Source of the DNA: Antedon mediterranea
Taxonomy: Eukaryota > Echinodermata > Crinoidea > Comatulida > Antedonidae
DNA: 60,000 bases
Direction: 5' to 3'
Assembly (NCBI RefSeq): GCF_964355755.1
Contig: NC_092675.1
Span: 23,726,412-23,786,411, forward strand
Shown: piece by piece, positions 25,501 through 35,785 of the stretch
Layout of the letters: every line of letters starts with the position of its first letter
How positions within the stretch are numbered: the stretch's first letter is position 1
Translations under genes and position numbers: made by a program
Notes under the pieces: model-generated
Database searches by the model: none
The model's input: only the letters and a program-made list of their open reading frames with translations
What the model was told of the DNA's origin: nothing

Positions 25501-28353
25501 GAGCAATACTTTGAAATTTAATTTGACATTTGACATTTGACATTTGACATGATTGTTAAAAACTGTGTTGAAGCATTTCTAATCAATATAATACTAATTA
25601 TTTTACTAATTATGACAAAAATTGTTGAACAAATAATCCGCAGAATGAGAGAAAAAACAATAGATTGACGTAGAATAGGCCTATACATTGTTAGAGTAAA
25701 ATTGGAGGACATGACGTACGTCACGCGTGTGTATCATAATAGGAAAAATGGTAAATTATGTTTATTTAATTAATTCGTTGGAAAATACAAGCCTGCGGCA
25801 TAAAAAAAAAGTTTTACTGACATAACATTAATATACGGTATAGAGAAAAAGAGGAATATGTGTACGATGTGTTGGGGATTGGAAATAATAAATTCCTATG
25901 AAATACCAAAGGACTAATTACTTTTCGAAATGAGCCAGAAATTATCCTCTAGCTAATCAACAAGGTGTATGCAATTGATCTGAATAGTAACAATGCAGAA
26001 TGAACAATTTGTTATCATTATATAGTCAAGCCCCCTAAGCAGACTACTGTAGTAGAATCATTGAGTTTATTGCCTCTACTAATGATGTTGGCGTAGATGG
26101 CCGAAGGCGATTATTGTTCAACAGGCCCAGTGTCTATTGATTCAGGCCCTTGTTCCTAATACATTGCATATCAATCTACTGACTAATTATAGATCATCAT
26201 TTTTTATCAGTTTATGTACACGGAATTAGATTATAAATGGCACTGATGAAAATGAAACTTGAGTTAATATTGATGATGAAGTGTGAGCATGAATGAGAGG
26301 ATAATCTCTCAACGCCAACGATTTAATCTATCCATCGTCAGCTTTTTTGTATCGTTGCAGTATCGTACACATCTGAACCAATATAACAATAATATTTACT
26401 ATTGCGTAAGGATATTGGCGCCGTTTATACATTCTATCCATCGCAACAATATACAATGTACAACTTAAATGGATGTCCACTATCATGGATGAATGATATA
26501 TGTATAGTTTAAAAATATTATCATTAGTATCGAATGTGCTTCAGGATAAAGTATAGTAAATGTTCCAAACTCAAGACTAAGATAAATAGTTATACCTATA
26601 ATATAGCCTATCACAAGTTTCACGTGCGCTGAGTTTCGTTCATAAGTGTTATCAGGAATAAGTAAAGTTCACTGGTGTTATATAAGTACTGTATATGTTT
26701 TTAATATAAGTCATGCTACCTTTTTAATACTCGAAGAAAAGGCATACGATCAGTTAAAAATACTAAAATTATAAAATAAAATCTAATCTAAGGTTAAGAT
26801 TATGTCAGTTTAGCTAATTTAAAGCAGCATGATCGGCTAACAAATGCTGATCGGTAGAAAAACCAAATTTACCAGCAGTGTTGAAACTCAAAAACAGAAA
26901 GGCTTTAAACTAGAAAAAAAAACCATTTTAAAAGTGTAATATTGAAAATGAATGTTATTCTTAAATTATTCTGTCGAATCTCGTACCGTATCGTGTCCAG
27001 CGACAATAAACATGGTATTGTGTCAGTTAGCCTGTTTTTGTTATCAAGCAGGAAAGCTTGATCACATTTTTACTATCTTCATATCATTATCACGACAAAA
27101 AGAAACATAATTTTTAATTAAAAATGAAATATCAACATAATTTATATCGTACACATTGGTATTACCGTTCTTCTCTCGTATAAACCACGTTAAATAATTA
27201 AATTAATAGGCCTATAAATGACAAAACAGACGTCAGTTATGAATGCAGATATGAATATTTCATAAAATGGTTGCTAGATTACGTTCAAATAAACGCAAAT
27301 ATCTACAAAGAAAGACGTGATATGACATAATTAGGCCTGGATAATAATACGATAGCTCGTGCTTATCAATATCATTTAAATCTCCTCAGAAATGTGTTTA
27401 TATTGAGTATAGAGATCTTTGTTGATGAATGAATTCTTCGTCATCATTATATCAACTGTGTCCACTATATTGAACCATGGACATATAAATTAGATCATAT
27501 ATGTCCAATTGTTGGAGAAAAACTAAGTTTGTCCTACTCTTTGTTGTCGTATATACTGTACGTGTTTTTTTTTCTTCTCATCTAATTTCCATCTTTATCT
27601 TAAAATATCCCTATCTGTGCGTTAGACGTATGTCATAAATTTAAACATCACGAATGCTTATTTTATAGTTTTGTTTCAATTCGTTGCAATATTAGTAACA
27701 CTATTTTAAGCTTTATCACTTTCGTGATGCTTCAGGACACGTGCCTTTGATTAATTACTATGTTCAACAAATTAGGATATAACCATAAATATTCTATACA
27801 TCTTGCACATTATTTTGTTTATGTATACTTGATTGGGATTTTCATTATTATTATTTGAACATTGTATGAGTTATTCTTTTCTTTTAAATGATAATTAGCT
27901 TTTGTTTGATGTAGAATTTGAGTGCATGGTTGATTGGTATAATAGTATACCTAGTTCATCATTTTTGTGTTGCCTTATTATATTATAATGTTACCATGTG
28001 ACATCGTATATATACAAACATACATACAAATGGCGACTTTTTAACATTATTCTTTTCAAATAGTGTGTCACCTATAAAGATATACAACATTGACGTACGC
28101 TGCCAAAAAGTGAGGTGTTACTGGGAACGTAATACAGACTTCTAGGCCTACAGTACTTACTTATTAGCGCTGTACCTCCACCAAATGTATCCAAAAGAGG
28201 TGACAATAACTCTCCGAAGCTCATAACCATTCCCATAAAAGGAACATCTAGGATGAAACCAGCAAGACATACCAACCAGCCCCGATAGTAACGTCGTTTC
28301 TTTGCCTTCGTTTGTTGACATGGTTCCACAATCGGGGTACTTTCTAGGCTCAT
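19319..28353 (-). CDS. SLC16/monocarboxylate-transporter-like MFS protein, 6 coding exons, 494 aa
   Basis: The coding sequence joins 28353-28161, 23034-22738, 22396-22017, 21134-20909, 20157-20014 and 19563-19319. All junctions are GT-AG, and phases 1,1,0,1,1 match across every intron. The product is a 12-TM major-facilitator carrier of the plasma membrane. Landmarks: TM1 from residue 26; the TM2-TM3 loop YHRFGCRTV (86-94), which corresponds to the MCT R-Y-G-S-R loop; NPPLILTGAWF in TM5; a short acidic central loop with C-x2-C-x2-C; the TM8 Asp-x3-Arg pair (D315, R319), essential in MCT1; and AGFIYDATKSY (413-423), matching the MCT AGxIYDxTGSY block. Length is normal for the family. Two features are unusual: the N-terminal acidic-Gly-Gly-Trp signature is replaced by YYRGW, and the TM1 lysine of lactate/proton MCTs aligns with a Met. 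A different substrate from lactate is therefore likely (inference). The exon carrying the ATG starts at 28413 behind a good acceptor, so an upstream exon exists, possibly only 5' UTR. Confidence 0.93.
20014..20157 (-). CDS. Transporter exon 5 (TM10-TM11)
   Basis: Residues 366-413. Read from FIGFFNGVFNSLLFP through QVPPGIAIIIGPGVAG, matching the MCT FFGFF and LGPPIAG blocks. It is not contained in a long open frame, being bounded by the acceptor GTCGTTTCAG and donor GCAG|GTAATT, but phases join exactly to exons 4 and 6. Confidence 0.9.
20810..20820. repeat. C11 homopolymer run
   Basis: Eleven cytosines followed by ACCCC, within transporter intron 4. It is a likely length-variable site. Confidence 0.95.
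20909..21134 (-). CDS. Transporter exon 4 (TM8-TM10, Asp/Arg pair)
   Basis: Residues 291-365. It starts VTFMKTIGIPARLGS and carries GASDMIGRLLAGIL, with D315 and R319 in TM8 at the spacing of the essential MCT1 pair. The acceptor AAACAG is weak in pyrimidines; the donor is T|GTAAGT. An 11-C run lies about 90 bases past the donor in the following intron. Confidence 0.9.
22017..22396 (-). CDS. Transporter exon 3 (TM5-TM6, central loop, TM7)
   Basis: Residues 164-290. The acceptor TTTTATTCAG lies at 22397-22406 and the donor TTG|GTAAGT follows 22017. The exon holds TM6 (TFLCLSGLVLIIGIPCSLAF), the cytosolic loop of about 60 residues rich in Glu/Ser with CCVGCQ, and TM7 (FLLYLLGQFVKGLGYVFPF). The loop is short for an SLC16 protein. 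Confidence 0.9.
22738..23034 (-). CDS. Transporter exon 2 (TM2 to TM5)
   Basis: Residues 65-163. The acceptor TTTCTTCTTAG and donor G|GTAAGTTG frame a 297-base exon. It contains WVGSIGFGMAYVANPIS (TM2), the conserved YHRFGCRTV loop, TM3-TM4 and TYNPPLILTGAWF. Both ends are phase 1. Confidence 0.9.
23035..28160 (-). other. Transporter intron 1 (5.1 kb)
   Basis: No exon or transposon with clear ends was seen inside. It holds a four-copy TTTGACA heptamer repeat (25520-25550) and a less AT-rich block at 26030-26165 that may be regulatory. Several AGGCCTA words are present. Confidence 0.7.
25520..25550. repeat. Heptamer tandem repeat TTTGACA x4
   Basis: Four consecutive copies of a 7-base word in transporter intron 1. 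Confidence 0.9.
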
Positions 28354-28413
28354 GTCTGAGGCATCAATTGAAAGGTGTATATCGGAACGCTGAATCGGAT
28401 GTGCGCGTCCGTT
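28161..28413 (-). CDS. Transporter exon 1 (start codon, N-terminal tail and TM1)
   Basis: The acceptor CTTTTTCTTCCAG ends at 28414 and the donor AA|GTAAGT begins at 28160. The ATG at 28353 gives residues 1-64. The frame is open for 20 codons upstream to the acceptor, so an earlier start in an unseen exon is possible. The 28353 Met leaves a normal short cytosolic tail (KAKKRRYYRGW) before TM1. Ends in phase 1. Confidence 0.85.
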
Positions 28414-30713
28414 CTGGAAGAAAAAGAAACATAATTTAAATTAACGATATTTAAAAAGAAATGTATTGGCACTAGGCAACTAAGTCTGTATTGTCATTCA
28501 CTTGTTGCACTGGCATGCTTCTTCTTAGTAAAGATTAAAAATAATAATAATTTATAAGGTTCACTGGACCAGACCTCCTGAAAACACATTCATTGTGTTT
28601 ATATACAATCATAAATAACAATTTTCATACACTGAACAATATTTCCCGATATCGAGAAGAAGTTCTGGAGCTGGAAAACGGTATCAAAACGCGCTTTTTT
28701 TTTCAAGAGATTCTATAACACATTTACAGTTATAGTTTCTGTACACCATACAATAGTTCGTGTACAGAGCAGTGGGGTCATAGTGGGGTCATAGCCCTTT
28801 TCAACTAGTATGTGCTCTTATTTCACTGTCTACAAACCGATAAGTAAAAAAAAAAATTACAGAAATAGTTTCAACTGCTGATCCAAGTAGTTGTTTAAAG
28901 AGATGAAGAAGAACACGGTCGTCGGTGAAACAGAATACGATATTTTCTAATGACTTAAAAGCGCTAAAATATAGACTCTAATCAACGCTGATAAACAATC
29001 CAACTTTGAAAGATATGTAATTCTCATCTTTATGGCAATTGAAGAAATGTGTCTACGGCGAATACCTGAATTTTAATTTTTGTAATTCATTTCCATTGAT
29101 AGAGCATGTCATGAGCATGCGCACTTCTTTTTTATCTAATTTATATGCATTGCACTTGACGGGTTTTAATTTTTTGGCAATTTGTAGATTTTAATCGAGA
29201 ATTTACAATTCAAATTGTGAAAATTGTGTAGAACGAGCAATTAATTACGAAACATGTTAATCTTCACCGCTGGCTGTAAGCAATAATTAGTTATCTAGCT
29301 TTAATTATCGTTCGTATGCAGAAAAAGTATTTTATTTGTAAACTCAAATAATGATATAAAAGTGTTTAAAAATGTGAACGTTTTTTATAAATGCTTTGAA
29401 ATAATATAAATTTTAAAACGTATTTGATGACAATTGCTCGTTCATAATGTCCATTAGTGGTATGTCTATAGCCTGTATGCTTTTAAGTTTAGTATGTGTT
29501 TCAACTCAATAGTGCCTTTATTAAAAGTATCGATTAACTCGGCCAGCGTCTCGTTGCAAAAATAGTAAACGTTCTAGCTGATAATATACTTTATATAAGA
29601 CGTTAGTATCAATTGTTCAAATTTGTTTGGGTTATGATCGTCCCACAAGTCAATTAAATTAAATTACATTTTTTCTGTATCTCTATAGAAGCTATGCATA
29701 GGCTACAGAAATTTGTAAAATGCATTTTGAAAATAAAAATTATGTTGAAAAAATTAAGAAAATATACAAAATATCAGATGTATTTGATAGTAGCATACAT
29801 GTAAGTAACTCTTTATTTATTTTCATACATTTGTCTCTTACATAATTGAATGTTATATTTGAAATGAAACCAGTAGGCCTAATATACTAACAATTAATAA
29901 TATTATTAAACGGTCAATTTTAATAAATATGTGAGAACTCTAAATAAAGGTTTGAACCCAAAATCTTCTTCTACTTCATATGCAGAGATATCACACAATA
30001 AAGCCACTGGAAATTTCATGTCATGGTACTTTTATATATTACTCCCGTTGATGAACTCTACACCGCCCAGTGATGATACTTATAATTAATCAATTAGATT
30101 ATAAACAGTAAATAAGAGAATGTGAGAATAGAATGAAAAGACTACATTTCTGTTTAAAAACAACGAAGTAGAATCATTTTAAAATTAAAATGTGTAGAAA
30201 TACGCAGAAAACGCTTAGGCCCTAATAGTATAGATATGGGCCTATCCATATTGCACGAATATAAAAGTATTGTTGCTATTTGATGAACTTTATGTAGGCC
30301 TGGCATGGATTTTGTAAAATGTATTATTATTGAAAAAATTCATCTCCTTCCCAAAAATATTTTTAGAATCGTTGGTAAGTTCAACGTTAATTTATCCTTC
30401 ACTAGAAACGAAAATGTTATTCTAAAAATGTTTATTCCAACAAGACAAAAACGCTGTACACTATACTAATGAGAACCTCATTATGATTGAGACTACTGTT
30501 ATGTAAATACCAAAGGTACAACAATGTAAAACTCACTGTATTATAATCAATAATTAAATATATAGGCCTATTGTCATATAGTTACAATGTGTGTTTAGGC
30601 TAATGGTTAATATAATTATAATATGTCACTACATATCAATCGATAGAATAGTTGTTTAATTAACCTATATAATATAGTGAAATCAGTCGCCGATAAAGTG
30701 TACATTGATGGAG
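28414..30713. other. No gene seen; upstream of the transporter first coding exon
   Basis: AT-rich sequence that should contain the transporter's 5' UTR exon and promoter. I could not identify either: no convincing donor preceded by a TATA or initiator context stands out. Confidence 0.4.
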
Positions 30714-30815
30714 GGCCACATACATAGCTGCAGTCGCGTGCTCAAGTTAGTGTTTACCGACCAACCAACCGACCAACCGACCGACATAGTGAGCTGTGTT
30801 TCACGCGACTAAAAA
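30714..30815 (+). mobile_element. Short TIR element with (CCGA)n core, copy 1
   Basis: It begins GGCCACATACATAGCTGCAGTC. The inverted repeat AGTCGCGTG (30732-30740) pairs with CACGCGACT (30802-30810). Between them lie CTCAAGTTAGTGTTTACCGACC, a CCAA/CCGA tetranucleotide run and GACATAGTGAGCT. The same order of blocks recurs at four other places in the window. Confidence 0.85.
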
Positions 30816-31035
30816 CTAATTATCACTTTTATCATGAAATTAAATGTGTTTTCTTATTATGGAACACCACCTGTGATATACCACATGGATGTTCTGTCGC
30901 AGTAAATCGATAAAATAGATCCGATAAGCCCCACAACGCTCTACTTTTATTTTACTTTCAACACAATTACTTCACCAACGCAAACATTGTACTAAATATT
31001 TAAGTTTGCATATATTAGTACTGTACATTTATTCA

Positions 31036-31371
31036 CCGAACACCGAAGTTAAGCAACGTTTGGCCTGGTTAGAGCTTGGATGGGAGACCATCTGGGAATA
31101 TCAGGTGCTATACATGAAGCTGGTGTCCCGTTAGGCATTTGAATCAGCATTGCTATCTCTTATGGGAGCCCCTGTATCTAGTATCTGCCTCAGACATATT
31201 GGCCAATTACGTTCTTCTGGTCAAGGTGGACAATGGACGGGAGAAGCCCTTGATCAATGTTAGAACCAATCAAGGTGCTTTAAATAGTCCTGGCTTTGTT
31301 TGTATCAAACCTGTTAGTGGCGATAATTATCGCTGTTGGTTTCGTTTGAATAAAATAAATAAAAATAAATA
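31036..31371 (+). mobile_element. 5S rRNA-derived SINE, copy 1
   Basis: The head, 31036 to about 31115, matches the 3' two-thirds of 5S rRNA: CACCGAAGTTAAGCA, GCCTGGTTAG, CTTGGATGGGAGACC, CTGGGAATATCAGGTGCT. The A-block, intermediate element and C-block words of the 5S internal promoter are therefore still present. A non-5S body of about 220 bases follows. It is shared with the minus-strand copy at 12155-12420 and ends in an AATAAATAAAAATAAAT tail. This is the layout of 5S-headed (SINE3-class) retroposons. An open frame over the body is incidental. The first 45 or so bases of the 5S are missing. Confidence 0.88.
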
Positions 31372-33276
31372 CATGTTAGTTCAATACAAGATTCATAATA
31401 TAAAGCAAGAGGGAGTCAAGCTCATGACGTATTTTCCTTAAAGATTTAGTCAGGACACCTTCTATTTACATATTAGGCCTAGTTGTGAAATTTGAAAAAG
31501 GTGAATGAATGAATGAATGAATTATTAATCATAATTAATAACACAATTAACCTGACTGTGTATTACAATTGGCATTCATGACTACGTAGCTCATTCAATA
31601 TTAGTACTCCTCGAATTTCAAAAGCAATAAACACAATAGTAGATTTAATTTGTCTTGAAACATTACACAAATGATACAATTTCAAGCATTATTTGAGATA
31701 AGTTAAATAATACGTAGTATTGTTTTTTATTATCAAGCTTGTTTGACAAAAGAAGTGTGATGTAACCAATTGGTAGTGATATGACATATTTTGTTTTTAA
31801 AGCTTATTTTTTGTGTGAAAATAATTTTAAACATTAGTATCGCATACATATTAGAAAATTGATACAAAATATGTTTATATAAGCAAAAGATGACTAAAAA
31901 TGTTTGAAAAAAAACCATCTGCTAAGCCTTTCAGCTGACACTCAATACAACGGATACTGTTTACATTTATGAGATGATTACAAACGGTTTGAAAATAGAA
32001 AAAGTACATCCTTAATATTCCTGATTATGTTTCAAACACATTTTTTGGGTCGATATGAAGAAAAAAAAAACGAAAAACAGGAGAAAATATGTGAGCAAGC
32101 CGAATAGCAGATTTGTAGTATTTTAAATTACATTTTTAATTCAGATTAATGTATGTAACAGTTCAAAATATCGATCTTTTTTTTTGTAAATAAGGTGGAT
32201 ATTAACAGGTGCTGATTAAAAGGTGTATCATGGGGTCGCGCTCTCAATATATTTACCGTCTAACGTGAGAATATAAACTTGTTCATATCAATTGAAATAC
32301 ATTGAAACAGCCACTGGCATCGCTGCGAGCCTGTTGCACTCGATGTACGATGTCTATTTTAGCGATGTCTTGTCTGATGACTAGAACCTCTCTCCCACAT
32401 GGGTTAATATTTATGACACTGTACAAGAACAGACTGTTCGCCCACAGCTAAAATGTAATACCAGGCCACCTTATATCATGTATCCGTATAATATTATCCT
32501 TCTACACGATAGACTGTTGCAACTAAAACAATTAAACAAATAAAAATGCCTTGTCGCAATATATGTAAATGTCAAGTGGTTGAAGAAATAAATTTCAATA
32601 ATCTTAAGTGTGTTACATTTAGTTATAAAGTCGTCTTTAATGTGTATAGCCTAGATTTGACTTATTAGGTAAGGTAGGGTTTTTACACAGTATTCAGACG
32701 GTATGTTAAAACGCCGATAACATACTCACATGAGACGAAAACTGTATATTATTCAGATGTTGAAGAATAACATTGAGTAAATAAATATGAAAATCAGTAA
32801 TTTAATTTTCACCCATTTGGTGAAAACTTTTCAGATTGCATTTAGTAATTTATTAGTTTATTATCGCTTATTTAATTCATTACGTCATAGAAAAATTATT
32901 TACGACTAAGAGTACTAGTTCTAGAATCATTTGGTAATTGAATGGATACATCCAAAATGATATATTGACAAACCATTAATTCACTAACAATTCTATATTT
33001 ATTAATTTGTATTAGGAGGATCTACAACACATTACCAGGAAAGTCATCATTTAGTATAGTTTTGCTCGACATCATTCATCTTACAATATATACATTTTGT
33101 TTATTCCTATTTCTTACAAATAAACATATAATTAAATAAGGCAAGGAAAATGGTGATGCTAATTTGGTCAACACCAAACAGACAGTTTTGTAATGAGTTC
33201 TGGATATTGATCTTTCATGTGTTGTTACTTACCAATGGTGTGACTTTGTGAGCCATCTCATTTTTTCTTTTTTTTA

Positions 33277-33399
33277 TTTAACAGTCAGAGGAAAAATGGT
33301 TTCCTACTTTCTAAGAGTTTTATCAGATAATCTATATTGTTTTGACACTTCTAACATGACCACAGTGCCGATTTTGTCATTTTTCCTCTAACTGTTAAA
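33277..33399. mobile_element. Small MITE-like element with about 22-bp inverted ends
   Basis: The left end TTTAACAGTCAGAGGAAAAATG and right end CATTTTTCCTCTAACTGTTAAA are inverted copies with one mismatch, 123 bases apart overall. No target duplication is evident. No second copy was noticed in the window. Confidence 0.65.
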
Positions 33400-34140
33400 C
33401 AAGAATGAATTTCAAATATTGTTTGGTATTTTCCTTTTTTCTTTATTTGGCCTTTATGGTGCGAAATTAGAAGAAATAAATTAAATTATGAATGAATTTC
33501 CACGGCCAATAAGAACATCCGACTGCACTACTCGAAGTAATAAATAGGAAGAAAGAGATTGTCGCACCCACCATGCTTTACAGCGCCAGCATTTGAAATA
33601 TTATTCCTTTCTAGTCGATAAAGTGTATTCATATTATATTAATATATAAAATAAAATGCACAGCACAAAAATATCAGACCTCATTCTAATACCAAGAATG
33701 ATTTCCTTTATAATAATAGAATAATCTGTCTTCATCGTCAAATAACTTATCATTATGTGGTAATCTCAACAAAGTATTCTTTATCGCTGCTGTCTATTAT
33801 TTGTTTCAATATGTATGTCTATATGGAAGTTGATATTTGTCAATGTTACATTGGTTAATGTTAGTTACACTTTTAATGTTTAATTAAATAAGTAGGTAAT
33901 AAGAGAAGCTATATACAAAATATTAACCTGTCAGCTTGTGGAACCGTTCACATTGTTGGAAGATGATATTAATGTATGCCTACTGCTTAAAAATACACTG
34001 AAAACGATTATTGGACAGAGAGTGTTGATGAAACACGACAATGTTGAAGAATTTGGGGTTTTATTAATCAAAATCTATATATTGTTGAATCTAATATATA
34101 CTTATTAATTAATTTAATTATTACTTAAAAGTACTTCAAC

Positions 34141-34220
34141 AAGGCATACGTGGCTGCAGTCGCGTGCTCAAATTTGAGTTAGTGTTTACCGACCGACCGA
34201 TCAACCGACCGACATAGTTT
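34141..34220 (+). mobile_element. Short TIR element with (CCGA)n core, copy 2, 3'-truncated
   Basis: GGCTGCAGTCGCGTGCTCAA, GTTAGTGTTTACCGACC, three or four CCGA units and GACATAGTTTA. The right inverted end (CACGCGACT) is missing. Confidence 0.8.
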
Positions 34221-35618
34221 ATTTAAGAATAAAAGATTCAGTTGTTATTGCAGTGTAAGTCAGCAATATGACTAGATCCATGCGATTTTATTTTAAGACC
34301 TGTGTTTATGTATCCTCATGTTCCTTATAATCTGTATAGTAACTCTCGTTATTGTCAATTTCATGAAATTTTACAAAATAACTTTTATGTCATAAATGGT
34401 TGGTTTGAATTTTTAAGACATGAAATTATAAATTACTTTGCAATTTAATGACATTTTCTGTCAACGACTATTAACCAAATTCAGGTTAGAGGATGACCTG
34501 GTGTTGCTTACGATAAATATTTTAATTTGACAGCATCTTGATTACCAAAAGCAGTTGTAAGTTTATATCAATTCTAATTTCACTGGATATCTTTATTAGA
34601 TTAAATTATGTTTCTCACTCGATTATAACATGCCTTTATTCAGGTTAAATGATAAACATTCGATTACTAAAATTAAAATGTTCATCGTCCCAGTAAATTA
34701 TATTTAGCTTAGATAAACATGTTTTCTGGTGTATCTGCCGAATTTCGTTCAATGTTTCCTATCGTTAAACAATAATAAAGCTTAGACTTATCCATTCATG
34801 GTCTCTCAACTACATGGTACCACAGCCCTTCTTAAATTAAAGGGTATGTTTAATTTTGTTGTGATGATTAAATGATTATTATCAACGTAATTTTTTGTTA
34901 TATATGCTGTACTATAACTATATTTAAATTGCTTGAAAGACTTTTATATTTGTTCATTTTTACTTTCTGCTTCCACAATTGAGAGAAACTAAACAGCTTC
35001 GGTTTACGTTTTGTTAATACTGATTCTCAATATTTCAGTTTCACTCTTATATTTGTATTAATATACTAGTAGAAAACACAATCTATAATACATATTTTTT
35101 AATTTAGTAGGCTCAAAACTTTGTTTTAAATGGTGATCCTTCTTTTATAAGCATATGTTTCAAGAATGTTCTTTTTTACAAATTATAACGTTATTTGTTA
35201 GACTCATAGTATCATATATAATTACCAATATTGTGATGTTCTATTGCCAATATTTTAGATCGGTACAAAGAAAATAAAATAAGTATTAGCATTGTCAAAT
35301 ATAAAATTGAGAACGCATGCATACATATTCTTAATACAGTAATACTTTTTTGCGTTAACATATTCTTGTTTTTCTTTGTTACTTCTCAATGGTTAAAATA
35401 ACAACTTTTGAAACGAACTCGTTAGAAGATTGATAAATTAAAACGATGCGTTCCTTTCCAAGTATAATGAACATAATATTAGGTAATGTTGCAGTAAGTC
35501 ATCAAACACCTCATTAGCGGCAATACATCATACTTTGATTATGACGCATTAGTTGCTAATTATTTAAAATCACGCATGCGCATCAACAGTGTAACTTACA
35601 GCGTTTAACAGAAACAGC

Positions 35619-35785
35619 AAGGCCATATACATGGCTGCAGTCGCGTGCTCAAGTTAGTGTTTACCGACCAATCGACCAACCGCCGATCGATCGACTGACC
35701 AACCGACCGACCAACTGACTGACCGACTGACCGACCGACCGACATAGTAAGCTATAGAGTCGCGTTGCACGCACGCGACTAAAAA
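35619..35785 (+). mobile_element. Short TIR element with (CCGA)n core, copy 3, both ends present
   Basis: The left end is AAGGCCATATACATGGCTGC, then AGTCGCGTGC. The core is a long CCGA/CTGA run of about 80 bases, followed by GACATAGTAAGCTATAGAGTCGC and the right end GCACGCGACT. The terminal 10 bases are perfect inverted repeats. Apparent Ser/Val/Arg-rich frames on the minus strand are translations of the tetranucleotide run. Confidence 0.88.

Noticed and set aside
31036-31115. Functional 5S rRNA gene
   Set aside because: The first third of 5S is missing, there are substitutions in the rest, and the segment continues into a SINE body instead of a terminator.
31139-31441. 100-codon plus-strand frame
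   Set aside because: It lies in the body of the 5S-derived SINE, and the related copy at 12155-12420 does not keep this frame.
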